From contig NZ_AQWS01000014.1 of NCBI RefSeq assembly GCF_000375405.1, positions 1-64,000 on the forward strand: a DNA stretch of 64,000 nucleotides, written 5' to 3'. The DNA comes from Bacteroides propionicifaciens DSM 19291 = JCM 14649 (lineage in GTDB: Bacteria; Bacteroidota; Bacteroidia; Bacteroidales; Bacteroidaceae). The translations under genes were made by a program, and so were the position numbers. Positions 37,501 through 45,720 of the stretch are shown in pieces (position 1 is the first letter of the stretch; each line of letters begins with the position of its first letter). The notes beneath the pieces are model-generated. The model did not search any database. It saw only the letters and a list, made by a program, of their open reading frames with translations, and was not told where the DNA came from.

Positions 37501-39021
37501 ATATTAAACACCTCTTTTGCTATCAACGATACACTAAGATTTACTAAAAATGGTATGAGTTTTAAAGATATTCAGCTTACAGACCCTGAGAGTCAATCGG
37601 GAAAGCTAAATGGCGAACTTTATTATCAACACTTCAAGAAACTAAGCTATCATTTTGATATCAATGCCTATAATCTTCTTGTGATGAATACCCAAGAGAG
37701 TGCAGACATGCCATTCTTTGGTAAGATTCATGCCAGTGGAAATACCACAATATCAGGCAATCAAGCAGGGTTAAATGTCAATGCAGCTGTTCGAACAGAT
37801 AAGAACACTCAGTTTACTTTTATAACCAATGCCACAGCATCGGCTGCAAGTAATCAGTTTATTCATTTCAACGATGTAACTCCCCATCGTCACTACCAAG
37901 ACACAATCTTTATGGGTCTAGAAGAACATATGTTGAGCCAAAACGAAAAGGATGCCATCGATTCGAATATTGATATTCGCCTGAACCTTCAAATAGATGC
38001 AACACCCAATGCTAATATTAAAATCATCATTGACCCTGTAGCTGGTGATTATATGAGCGCAAATGGAAATGGTAATATTCGATTAGACTATTATAATAAG
38101 GGAGATGTCAGGTTATTCGGTAATTATGAAATTACTAAAGGACTCTATAAATTTAGCTTACAAGAGGTTATTCGTAAAGACTTTACGATAAAACAAGGCA
38201 GTAATATTACCTTTAACGGAAATCCACGAGAAGCTGTACTCGATATACGCACTCAATACACGGTTAACTCTGTTTCTCTAAATGACCTAATACCTCAAGA
38301 GAGCCTAATCACAAGTCAACCACATATCAAGGTAAACTGCCTGATGAACCTATCGGGCCAACTCACAAACTCCAATATTACGTTCAACTTGGATTTACCA
38401 AGCGAAAGCGATGAGGTGCGTACACTTGTAAAAAACTACATAAGCACTGAAGAGCAGATGAATATGCAGGTACTTTACCTCCTAGGTATAGGTAAGTTTT
38501 ATACCACCGATAATGGTAATCAAAGCTCGGATATGATGTCATCTGTTCTCTCCTCAACATTGTCTGGGCAGCTCAACAACCTATTATCTCAAATGATAAA
38601 TAACAATAATTGGAGCATTGGTACTAATGTCAGTACAGGTAACAAGGGTTGGACTGATGTAGAGGTAGAAGGTATGCTTTCGGCACAACTACTGAATAAC
38701 CGATTATTGATAAACGGCAACTTGGGCTACCGAGAAAACCCGTTAACCAATAGTAATTTTATTGGAGACTTCGAAGCAGAACTATTACTCAACTCCACTG
38801 GCAATATTCGTCTTAGAGCCTACAGTAAGACAAACGATCGTTACCTATCACGCATAAACCTAACCACACAAGGAATAGGCATAATGTTTCGTCGTGATTT
38901 CATTTACTGGAAAGAGTTACTCTTTTGGAATAATATAAAACTACGTCGTAAAGCCCGACTAGAGGCTCAAAAAAGAGCAAGAACATTCTCGGAAGAAACT
39001 ACAGAACAAGAGGGTAATTAA
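34513..39021 (+). CDS. tamB: TamB-family translocation/assembly module protein, apparent ATC start
   Basis: This is a very large beta-rich protein with the TamB C-terminal domain (DUF490; the last 400 residues, with the basic end KLRRKARLEAQKRARTF). TamB spans the periplasm and takes part in lipid transport or outer-membrane protein assembly. The first standard start (GTG, 34627) gives 1464 residues but removes the expected inner-membrane anchor. The frame is open from 34501, and the codons before the GTG encode IKTLKNLVRWILGGILLIYI, a typical anchor. The best start by homology is the ATC at 34513 (1502 residues). No ATG occurs in any frame between 34409 and 34513. It is divergent from tsaD, a common arrangement in the phylum. 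Confidence 0.87.
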   Translation: MKTLKNLVRWILGGILLIYILLIGLLNIPVVQNQLTEVVASELRSKLQTELSIGKINMGMLNRIIIEDLNIQDQDQQDLLKVARLSARFDIWELLKGKISINSVQLFGFDLKLNKQSADDRLNMQFIIDAFSKPQSDEPTRINLRVNSLLVRRGKLSYDVLDAPTTQGKFNTSHLQFNNIIANISLKALQNDSINASIKRLSVTESSGIELKKLSLKVVGNREQMQLQNFEVNLPQSKLEIDTMNLRYAGVTSFDEFADQVEFSLQTLPSHISLGDLSAFVPGFKNFKERVDFGLALKGTINQLSFTNINVNADEHLYIQGNANIDGLSNPKEAYLFTKLSRLSIDQEGMAFLIRNFSSEFTGVPPILERLETIAFNGELSGYFNDFVTYGILRSKAGTVRTDIKFSSDQDKGLNYSGRLRAEKFDLDVLTGNPDFGDIDFNFDVVGQRNQNQNFPNVKLLGKISNFDFRGYNYDEMTIDGLYKNGGFDGQFLLDDENALVSLLGSFNFTKTIPEFNFKASVDRFRPYPLHISKRDEDAIFSVDVVADFTGNSIDLLNGEININNLLYNTSDLSYSLDNFKIKAEHTDQENNLIIDSNFLKAKINGQYSYQTLWGSIYNISKTYLPSLTSSLKEPKKSKNNFNFEVELIDTKILTHFLNIPFQTYTSSQLSGYFNDEHQKVHIKGYFPKLRYGNTFYESAMLLFENPGDELIAQIRFTQQKKHGAVNVALLAEAKNDKIDVSLNWGNDGVNTYSGKFNALTHFEVLKNEKRKRYLQTDIEIKPSNIILNDTTWRVHPSSVHIGDQLVEVNNFLFSNDLQFAQINGKISASPQDTLALELNDIDLGYIFDLTGISSDVDFKGKATGYATASQLFSEPQMQANLHVNDFTFNNGPLGDMGIYSFWDNKQKGIFLDADMNENDLGLTNVTGFIYPIAPKGGLDLKITGKGTNVKFLEEYMKGIATDVNGRAYGSVRLHGPFKALNLEGSLLTDASLRIGILNTSFAINDTLRFTKNGMSFKDIQLTDPESQSGKLNGELYYQHFKKLSYHFDINAYNLLVMNTQESADMPFFGKIHASGNTTISGNQAGLNVNAAVRTDKNTQFTFITNATASAASNQFIHFNDVTPHRHYQDTIFMGLEEHMLSQNEKDAIDSNIDIRLNLQIDATPNANIKIIIDPVAGDYMSANGNGNIRLDYYNKGDVRLFGNYEITKGLYKFSLQEVIRKDFTIKQGSNITFNGNPREAVLDIRTQYTVNSVSLNDLIPQESLITSQPHIKVNCLMNLSGQLTNSNITFNLDLPSESDEVRTLVKNYISTEEQMNMQVLYLLGIGKFYTTDNGNQSSDMMSSVLSSTLSGQLNNLLSQMINNNNWSIGTNVSTGNKGWTDVEVEGMLSAQLLNNRLLINGNLGYRENPLTNSNFIGDFEAELLLNSTGNIRLRAYSKTNDRYLSRINLTTQGIGIMFRRDFIYWKELLFWNNIKLRRKARLEAQKRARTFSEETTEQEGN

Positions 39022-39082
39022 TCTTCTACCAACTTTAAAGTAAGTTTAAGGCTAACCAACCGACAGTTCGCAGCAATATACC

Positions 39083-39134
39083 CCACCAAGTATTTACAAC
39101 TAATATTTTAAATAATCAAAGTATTAGTTGGTGG
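39083..39134. repeat. Compound inverted repeat before the ABC/GntR operon
   Basis: CAACTAATA (39097-39105) pairs with TATTAGTTG (39122-39130), and outer CCACC (39083-39087) pairs with GGTGG (39130-39134). It could be the tamB terminator or an operator for the GntR-type repressor encoded downstream. No promoter consensus was seen between it and 39198. Confidence 0.4.
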
Positions 39135-39197
39135 ACTGGAAACTTAATATCATCTTCACGGTGTAATAGTAAACTATAACACTAAAGCCAAAATAAC

Positions 39198-39875
39198 ATG
39201 ATAGAAATCGAAAACATTACCTTCGGGTATAAAAAGAAGAAACCAATCTTCTCAAACTTCTCCTTGGAACTAGAGCAAGGAAAAGTTTATGGACTTCTTG
39301 GTCAAAATGGAACTGGTAAATCAACCCTACTATATTCCCTTTCGGGCTTACTCTTCCCCCAGAAAGGTGAGGTCAAGTATTCGGGACAAGCTGTTTCTAA
39401 ACGACTACCTTCTGTATTGCAGGATGTGTTTATTGTACCTGAGGAGTTTGAACTTCCCGACATCTCAATAGAGAAATATGTAAGAATCAACAGTCCTTTC
39501 TATCCCAAATTTGACAAAAAGATGATGTATGAATACCTCAAGTGCTTTGATATGCCAACCGATATCCACTTAGGAGCATTATCTATGGGACAAAAGAAAA
39601 AGGTATTTATGAGCTTTGCCCTAGCAACCAATACCTCTTTACTATTGATGGATGAGCCTACCAACGGGCTAGACATTCCAAGCAAAAGCCAGTTCCGTAA
39701 GTTTATGGCGTTGGGTATGACAGAGGAAAAAACGATTATCATCTCTACGCACCAAGTGCAAGATGTAGATAAAATGCTAGAGCATATTTTAATTATCAAT
39801 CAAAACGAGATAATGCTTAATCAGCCTGTATCAGAGATAACCGACAAATTAAGCTTCAGGCGATCTGAGGACTAA
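39198..39875 (+). CDS. ABC transporter ATP-binding protein, 3' end frameshifted
   Basis: The 225-residue reading has Walker A GLLGQNGTGKSTLLYSL, signature LGALSMGQKKKV, Walker B LLLMDEPTNGLD and the switch His in STHQVQDV. It stops at 39875 after KLSFRRSED. Homologues of this GntR-linked (YtrB-like) type continue about 55 residues, and that tail is present in the +1 frame up to TAA 40048-40050. The original stop would overlap the permease ATG at 40043, as expected in an operon. The nucleotide-binding core is whole, so a truncated protein might still work. The gene heads an ATPase-permease-GntR-DUF2807-like operon. Confidence 0.88.
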   Translation: MIEIENITFGYKKKKPIFSNFSLELEQGKVYGLLGQNGTGKSTLLYSLSGLLFPQKGEVKYSGQAVSKRLPSVLQDVFIVPEEFELPDISIEKYVRINSPFYPKFDKKMMYEYLKCFDMPTDIHLGALSMGQKKKVFMSFALATNTSLLLMDEPTNGLDIPSKSQFRKFMALGMTEEKTIIISTHQVQDVDKMLEHILIINQNEIMLNQPVSEITDKLSFRRSED

Positions 39876-40050
39876 TGCAGCGGATAGTATATTTTCACTT
39901 CCAACAGTTAGTGGCAATAGCATATTGAAACTTAATACCACCGGAGAAGAAACACCACTAAACTTAGAACTGCTCTACAATGCCATCTTACATAACGGCA
40001 AGGCTTTCAAGACATTGTTCAACCCTAAAGTACCTAAAAACCATGAATAA
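39876..40050 (+). pseudogene. Out-of-frame C-terminal tail of the ABC ATPase
   Basis: In the +1 frame the DNA encodes NAADSIFSLPTVSGNSILKL, then NTTGEETPLNLELLYNAIL, and ends PKVPKNHE-stop at 40050. This resembles the normal end of the YtrB-like ATPases of this phylum. The frame change must lie between about 39853 and 39873, because the +1 frame has a stop just before that. Confidence 0.7.
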
Positions 40051-40858
40051 CACTTTTGATATCAAACGCTTTGGACTACTACTCAAAAAGGATTTTTTTG
40101 AGAACTGGAGAAAATACATGCTACAAGCCTTGACTCTATTTAGCATCATCTTAGTCTGCTTCATCTTTCAGTCATTAAATAAATACAGCCATTCAAATGG
40201 AGACTATTTGATATCTTATGGCTATGATATGATTAATGGGCAATTAGTAATCATCTGTTTCATAATATTTACAGGAGCGTATGCTGTTTTCTTATCACAG
40301 ATGATGGATTCTATACGCAACAAACAAAAACGAATTCATTACTTGACCTTTCCGTGTTCGAGTCTCGAAAAATACCTGTCTAAGCTGATAATTCATGTCG
40401 TGGGATTTATTCTTGTTTTTTTAGCATCAGTATATTTAGCTGATCTAATACGCATAATAATCTATAGCTTACCTGAGAGTAATTTTGAAGTAAGATCCAT
40501 TAGATTATTGGGAGAGTTATTTGATGAAAAAGATAACAAGCCAATGGCATTACTCAGTGCGATATATTTATTTGTACTCTCTCTATATGCACTAGGAAGC
40601 ACATTTTGGCAAAAAAGCGGCTTTGTGAAGACTACTGTGGCTCTAGGTGCCATAGCCGTTACAGGTGTTTTGATAATTTTCGGGGTAGCAGCAACACTGT
40701 TCACACCAGAATCACAAATTGATCTACCAAAATTAAGCCAAGGAACACAAGACATATTATATTACATAGCAACCGCAATCACTTTTGTATGTACAGTATT
40801 CATTTATGTACTCGCATACTACAGGTTCAAAGAAGCTGAGTTAATAGAAAGATGGTAA
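40043..40858 (+). CDS. ABC transporter permease-like membrane protein
   Basis: I start at 40043 (MNNTFDIKRFGLLLKKDFFE, 271 residues); the longer frame from 39980 is only the ATPase tail read out of frame. There are about six hydrophobic helices in an ABC-2-like arrangement, with a cytoplasmic loop QMMDSIRNKQKRIHYLTFP. It is the membrane partner of the preceding ATPase. The substrate is unknown. The next gene (GntR) begins 3 nt after its stop. Confidence 0.85.
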   Translation: MNNTFDIKRFGLLLKKDFFENWRKYMLQALTLFSIILVCFIFQSLNKYSHSNGDYLISYGYDMINGQLVIICFIIFTGAYAVFLSQMMDSIRNKQKRIHYLTFPCSSLEKYLSKLIIHVVGFILVFLASVYLADLIRIIIYSLPESNFEVRSIRLLGELFDEKDNKPMALLSAIYLFVLSLYALGSTFWQKSGFVKTTVALGAIAVTGVLIIFGVAATLFTPESQIDLPKLSQGTQDILYYIATAITFVCTVFIYVLAYYRFKEAELIERW

Positions 40859-40861
40859 ACT

Positions 40862-41236
40862 ATGGATTTTAAAGAAAACAAAGCAATATATCTTCAAATA
40901 GCCGAACGGTTAAGTCATGAGATTTTACTTGATAAATATCCAGAGGAAGAACGCATTCCCTCAGTAAGAGAGTACGCAGCAGAGATGGAAGTCAACGTAA
41001 ACACAATGATGAGATCGTATGATTACCTTCAGCAACGAGATATCATTTTCAACAAACGTGGAATAGGTTATTTTGTATCACCTGGCGCTAAGGAGAAGAT
41101 ATATAATACACAGAAAGAAGCATTCATTGATGAACATCTAACAGACTTCTTTCACCAAATATATCTTTTAGAGATCCCCATTGAGAAGATTGTGGCTCAA
41201 TACAAAGAGTATGTAAAACAACAAAACAAAGAATAA
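40862..41236 (+). CDS. GntR-family regulator (YtrA subfamily)
   Basis: The 124-residue protein has a winged helix-turn-helix (about 8-75; ERIPSVREYAAEMEVNVNTM and YDYLQQRDIIFNKRGIGYFV) and a short dimerisation helix without an effector domain, which defines the YtrA subfamily. These repressors usually control their own ABC operon and often respond to envelope stress. The inverted repeat at 39083-39134 is a possible operator. Confidence 0.93.
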   Translation: MDFKENKAIYLQIAERLSHEILLDKYPEEERIPSVREYAAEMEVNVNTMMRSYDYLQQRDIIFNKRGIGYFVSPGAKEKIYNTQKEAFIDEHLTDFFHQIYLLEIPIEKIVAQYKEYVKQQNKE

Positions 41237-41241
41237 TCACT

Positions 41242-42072
41242 ATGAGATTAACTACTAAAATATTCATCGGATTCCTGGCAAGTGTCTTATCCTTGATACT
41301 CATTTTTATGTTTTATCTTAAGACAAGAGAGATTACCTCATTACATCTTGATACGCTCAGAAAAGAACATGAGTTTGAGAAAGTAACAGAAGCAATTTCG
41401 ATTCCTGCTCCCTACAGCGTTGTATCCCTTAATAGAGGAGAAGCTGAGTTAAGTCTTGAAGGAGCAATCTTAAATCATAAAGAAAATCCAGATAAAGTTC
41501 TATTAAATAAGGATCTTGTGCAATACACCCGCATGGATGTACGCAATGACACACTATTCATAAATATAGATGACAGTCAGATCCTCGACATGTTAGAGCT
41601 GAAAGGTAAAGAAAATTCTAAGTCAATATTATACGGCTACCCCAACGCTCACGGAGCAAAGATTTATCTTCCTGAGCAAAATAACATGCATATTGTCAAT
41701 GAACTAGATTTTGATGTCTATTTAGATAGCCTCAATATCAACACACTAGAGCTCATGGTCTCAGGAAGTAATAATATAACAATCAACAATAGCCAGCTAA
41801 AGACCTTCACCTTTGATGATCAACCCTATACAGATATAACATTCATGTTTGTGAATTCGCATATAGGAACATGGAATATTGATGCTTATAGAGTAAATGA
41901 AAGTTATTCTGATTTCAGTTCATCTCTAGTTGAAGTACTAAATGTTCGTGGAGATGAAGCCTGCGAGTTACCCTACATCAGGTACAATACATTAAACTGG
42001 TTCCCATCAAGCAAAAAGGCTAGCCTTAGCTTGAAGCTTCAGGAAGCTACATCAATAGAAATGAAAAAATAA
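41242..42072 (+). CDS. Membrane-anchored beta-helix-like protein (DUF2807-like)
   Basis: The 276-residue product has one N-terminal membrane helix (about 6-27) and a beta-rich exported domain with repeated short strands (LNINTLELMVSGSNNITINN, SQLKTFTF), resembling the right-handed beta-helix of DUF2807 proteins. It is the last gene of the ATPase-permease-GntR operon, 5 nt after GntR. Similar proteins often accompany such operons, suggesting an envelope-stress role. Function unknown. Confidence 0.75.
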   Translation: MRLTTKIFIGFLASVLSLILIFMFYLKTREITSLHLDTLRKEHEFEKVTEAISIPAPYSVVSLNRGEAELSLEGAILNHKENPDKVLLNKDLVQYTRMDVRNDTLFINIDDSQILDMLELKGKENSKSILYGYPNAHGAKIYLPEQNNMHIVNELDFDVYLDSLNINTLELMVSGSNNITINNSQLKTFTFDDQPYTDITFMFVNSHIGTWNIDAYRVNESYSDFSSSLVEVLNVRGDEACELPYIRYNTLNWFPSSKKASLSLKLQEATSIEMKK

Positions 42073-42125
42073 AGGAGAGGTAAAAAAGCTGAGCGCATGG
42101 TACAAAGACCTACTGTATAATGATT

Positions 42126-42169
42126 ATATGCGTAGTTTAACTGATAGTTTATCGGTTAACTACGCATAT
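42126..42169. terminator. Hairpin between converging operons
   Basis: ATATGCGTAGTTTAAC and GTTAACTACGCATAT pair over 15 bases with one bulged T around a 13-nt loop. It lies between the DUF2807-like gene (plus) and the end of the peptidoglycan operon (minus) and probably serves both. Confidence 0.6.
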
Positions 42170-42253
42170 ATTTATAATAGTTGTTGTTAGGAACTATAAT
42201 GGTATCTTAACCATAGAAGTTTGAACTGAGGACATACCAACAGAAGTAGATAC

Positions 42254-44056
42254 CTACCTCAACTTGTCAGTCAATAGGGATGTCCACATAACATAACCAT
42301 CTTCTTTAAGATGCAAGCCATCGTTCGTCCAATCGGGCCTTAGCTGATCCGATCCTTCTTCTAGAAAATGGGGATATGTATTAATGAATACGACGTTCTC
42401 TTTTGCTGCCAATTTTTCCAACTCTTGGTTTACTTTTACAATCGTTTGGGACTCCCCTTTGAGCAAACTATAAAAGCTCTTTCGCTCGTTGATGGGTAGT
42501 ACACTCTGCAAATAGAGTTTGGTTTTAGGTGATTCTGCTTTAAAGCGTTGAAGGATTTTATTTATATTCTCAACCAAGGTATAATGATTTAGACCTTGAG
42601 AGATATCATTTATACCAATAGCCAAGATTAACTCTTTAGGACTTCCTGCAATTATATCATCTAGTCGCCCAAGAACACCTTCAGTATTATCTCCTACAAT
42701 TCCACGATTGACCACATGCTTCCGGCCCAATCGCTTAGCCCAATCGCCCCCATTCTCAACTTGGCTATCCCCAAGTATTACGATATCATTGGAACTGATT
42801 GGAGATTCTTTTTTAAACTGATCCATTCGCATCGCATAGTGCATTAAGTAATTTTGATTGGTTGCTGTTCCATCTGACGAGGCAACAACATTCACAATTC
42901 GCATAAATAGACTGCCCATGTCTATTGGCTCTTTACTATGTAGCTTATTGGTGAGAATAATAATTGCCAACTCTGCCTGAGGGTCAATAACGATCGATGT
43001 CCCTGTAAAACCAGTATGTCCAAAACTATTGTCATGTAATAAGTCGCCCTGATTCCATGAATAAGCTGTATCGAAATCCCAACCAGGAGTGCGACCTATT
43101 TGCTCTAACCCGAGTGGCAAACTAGACATCACACGGATGCTCGCAGGGCTGAGTATCTGTTGCCCACTTGCCTGACCTTCATTCAGAAATAGAGAAGCTA
43201 GAGTAGCTACTTCAGTTGCAGTAGAAAACAGCCCTGCATTCCCTGAAACTCCACAATTCATCACACGGGCTAGTGGATCATGAACCTCGCCCTGTAACCA
43301 CTGAGTTTCTGTTATATTTTCTGTAGATGCACAGCGCCTTAACAGATTACCGCTAGGTACAAACTGAGTGGAAGTTAACTTCAGTGGCTTGTAGATATTC
43401 TTATCAGCAAAAGTATCTAAACTTTCGCCTGCAATCTTCTCTATTATATATTGAAGCGTGATGTAGTTTAAACAGCTATAAACCATCTCTTCACTAGGCT
43501 CAGAGATAACAGACTGTTGATTAATATACTCTTTAAGACGATTAGGGTAATCTAAATCAACACGGTCATTAATCAAGCTAGAAACAGGAGCATAAGGAGG
43601 TAAACCCGAAGTATGCATCAATAGATCAATTACTCTAATAGGTTTCTTGTGTATATCTTCTGAAGAATTCTCGAACTCAGGAATAAAAAAACTTACAGGA
43701 TCTTGAAGTGAAAGCTCCCCTCGTTCTAGTAGAACAAAAACGCTAATTGCAGTAGCTAAAGGTTTAGTTAAAGAAGCCAAGTCAAATACCGTGTGAACAT
43801 CCATAGCAGTAACGACAGGATATAACTGCTGATTGCCAAATGCCTTTAGATAGGCTATTTTATCTTTCTTGACTACAGCAACTACCCCTCCAGGAAGCCC
43901 CTTATCAAGAATGGCCTCATTCATTAAACGGTCTATATTCTTTAGTTTCAAAGTATTAAACCCTAAAGCTTCTGGGATAAAAACTGGTAACGATTGTGCT
44001 CCCAGCTTTACTCCCAAAAACAAACAGAGTAATACAATTAGTCCTGTTCTATTCAT
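42254..44056 (-). CDS. Exported serine hydrolase (beta-lactamase family) fused to SGNH esterase
   Basis: The 600-residue product has a signal peptide (1-20, ending KLGAQ), a class C beta-lactamase/PBP4B-type domain (about 25-390; SLTK in FDLASLTKPLATAIS, YSCLNY as the YxN motif, HTGFTG in place of KTG) and a C-terminal SGNH hydrolase (about 410-600; VILGDSQVENGGDW, GINDIS, DGLHLKEDGY). Serine and His/Asp motifs of both domains look intact. In E. coli the homologous PBP4B gene (yfeW) lies next to murQ-murP. Here it follows murQ by 12 nt. It may remove peptides and O-acetyl groups from muropeptides; this is inference. Confidence 0.88.
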   Translation of the reverse strand: MNRTGLIVLLCLFLGVKLGAQSLPVFIPEALGFNTLKLKNIDRLMNEAILDKGLPGGVVAVVKKDKIAYLKAFGNQQLYPVVTAMDVHTVFDLASLTKPLATAISVFVLLERGELSLQDPVSFFIPEFENSSEDIHKKPIRVIDLLMHTSGLPPYAPVSSLINDRVDLDYPNRLKEYINQQSVISEPSEEMVYSCLNYITLQYIIEKIAGESLDTFADKNIYKPLKLTSTQFVPSGNLLRRCASTENITETQWLQGEVHDPLARVMNCGVSGNAGLFSTATEVATLASLFLNEGQASGQQILSPASIRVMSSLPLGLEQIGRTPGWDFDTAYSWNQGDLLHDNSFGHTGFTGTSIVIDPQAELAIIILTNKLHSKEPIDMGSLFMRIVNVVASSDGTATNQNYLMHYAMRMDQFKKESPISSNDIVILGDSQVENGGDWAKRLGRKHVVNRGIVGDNTEGVLGRLDDIIAGSPKELILAIGINDISQGLNHYTLVENINKILQRFKAESPKTKLYLQSVLPINERKSFYSLLKGESQTIVKVNQELEKLAAKENVVFINTYPHFLEEGSDQLRPDWTNDGLHLKEDGYVMWTSLLTDKLR

Positions 44057-44068
44057 AATAAAATTATA

Positions 44069-44881
44069 TTAGCGTTGATAACTTGAGACTGCTTTTTTTA
44101 CGGAGCCAAACTTCAGAAGCAATTCCTGAGCCTCATCATAAGGCAAGCCCAATTCCTCAATAATCATTCGAGTACCACGGTCAACTAGTTTTTTGTTACT
44201 CAACTGCATATTAACCATTTTGTTACCTTTTACACGTCCCATCTTAATCATCACAGAAGTTGTGATCATATTAAGGATCATTTTCTGAGCAGTCCCCGAC
44301 TTCATCCGCGAACTGCCTGTAACGTATTCTGGTCCAACAATAACTTCAATAGGGATATCAGCATAAGCTGACATCGGCGAATTGGGATTACTACAAATGC
44401 TAGCAGTCAGAATACCATGCTTCTGTGCTTCTCGTAAGGCTCCAATTACATAAGGGGTAGTTCCTGAAGCTGCAATTCCAATTACAGTATCATTCTGATT
44501 CACATGATGATCCTGAAGTTCTCTCCAACCCACAAGATCATCATCTTCAGCATTCTCTACGGGGTTACGTAAGGCAATATCACCACCAGCAATCAAGCCA
44601 ATTACGTAAGAAGGTGGCATGCCAAATGTTGGAGGAATCTCGGAAGCATCTAGTACACCCAAACGCCCACTGGTACCTGCACCCATATAGAATATACGAC
44701 CATCCTCTTTCATTCGGGGAACGATCTGAGTTACGAGTTTTTCAATTTGAGGGATACACTCCTGAACGGCTAGAGCGATTTTCTGATCCTCGGTATTAAT
44801 ATCTACTAGCAATTCATGTACTGACTTCTTTTCGAGATCATCGTATAAAGATGACTGTTCGGATATCTTTATAAAACTCAT
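44069..44881 (-). CDS. murQ: N-acetylmuramic acid 6-phosphate etherase
   Basis: This 270-residue SIS-domain enzyme cleaves the lactyl ether of MurNAc-6-phosphate to GlcNAc-6-phosphate and D-lactate. Key motifs are IFYMGAGTSGRLGVLDASEI, the PVENAEDD segment and GSSRMKSGTAQK. It is slightly shorter than E. coli MurQ (298) at the C-terminus. It is cytoplasmic. It follows the kinase gene by 1 nt, so the substrate is made by its neighbour. Confidence 0.97.
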   Translation of the reverse strand: MSFIKISEQSSLYDDLEKKSVHELLVDINTEDQKIALAVQECIPQIEKLVTQIVPRMKEDGRIFYMGAGTSGRLGVLDASEIPPTFGMPPSYVIGLIAGGDIALRNPVENAEDDDLVGWRELQDHHVNQNDTVIGIAASGTTPYVIGALREAQKHGILTASICSNPNSPMSAYADIPIEVIVGPEYVTGSSRMKSGTAQKMILNMITTSVMIKMGRVKGNKMVNMQLSNKKLVDRGTRMIIEELGLPYDEAQELLLKFGSVKKAVSSYQR

Positions 44882-44882
44882 T

Positions 44883-45716
44883 TTATTTCATGTGATAGTT
44901 AATTAAACCTTCCATAGGGCTTTTATCAATAGTGCCTATAGTCACTCCCATCTCTTTGGCTGCTTGCTCAAGAATCTCTCTGAAATAATAAGCTATTGAG
45001 CCTACAAAATGGACTTTCTCGTTTTGATACTTATACTGCATTACATTTCTTTGGAAGAAATCCTTGAAAGTATTAAGTACTAGATTCTTAATGGAGGGTT
45101 CCTCAATATGCTTTAGAATAAATGGGGATAAGCTCGCTAAAAAGCGATTAGGGAAAGGTTTCCGATAAACTCTATCAATAATATCTCCTTGTTCTAACTT
45201 ATATTCTGACAGAAATGTTTCCTTCAAACCCTCCTTTAACTGATTCTTTAATAAGCTACCAATAAAAAGCTTACCGATAACTGCACCACTACCTTCATCA
45301 CCTAAGATGAAACCTAGTGGAGAAACATTCTCTAAAATTTCACTACCATTATAGAAGCAAGAGTTAGAACCTGTACCTAAAATACAAGCGATACCTGATT
45401 TATTGCCACAAAGAGCATGAGCAGCTGCCAACATATCGGTACTTACTTCAATAACAGGTGAAGTAAAGAAAGATTCAAGCGCCTTTTTTACAATATCCTG
45501 CTTGCCAAAAATACAACCTGCTCCATAAAAGTAAATTCCATCAAAACTTTTACTCTTCAACTTATCAAGGAGGTTTACTTTTATTTCCGTTTCGATTTCT
45601 TCTTGACTTTGAAAAAAAGGATTCATCCCCTTTGTTGAATATCTTGATACAGACTTATCGTCATTAATCAGAGTCCAGTCGGTCACAGTAGAACCGCTAT
45701 CTGCTATAAGAATCAT
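44883..45716 (-). CDS. murK: BadF/BadG-type sugar kinase, probable MurNAc kinase
   Basis: The 277-residue ASKHA protein has the phosphate motif ADSGSTVTDW, the LGTGSNS site, and GFILGDEGSGAVIG. The family includes GlcNAc kinases and the MurNAc kinase MurK of Tannerella. Position between murT-like and murQ genes points to MurNAc 6-phosphorylation. Substrate choice between GlcNAc and MurNAc cannot be read from sequence. Confidence 0.88.
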   Translation of the reverse strand: MILIADSGSTVTDWTLINDDKSVSRYSTKGMNPFFQSQEEIETEIKVNLLDKLKSKSFDGIYFYGAGCIFGKQDIVKKALESFFTSPVIEVSTDMLAAAHALCGNKSGIACILGTGSNSCFYNGSEILENVSPLGFILGDEGSGAVIGKLFIGSLLKNQLKEGLKETFLSEYKLEQGDIIDRVYRKPFPNRFLASLSPFILKHIEEPSIKNLVLNTFKDFFQRNVMQYKYQNEKVHFVGSIAYYFREILEQAAKEMGVTIGTIDKSPMEGLINYHMK

Positions 45717-45720
45717 ATTA

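Noticed and set aside
39198-40050. Programmed +1 frameshifting in the ABC ATPase
   Set aside because: No recognised slippery site with stop as in prfB; mutation or sequencing error is simpler, so it is only mentioned as an alternative.
42080-42190. Short frame after the DUF2807-like gene (KKLSAWYKDLLYNDYM...) behind an AAGGAGAGG
   Set aside because: It runs through the terminator hairpin, has no good start codon and resembles nothing I know.
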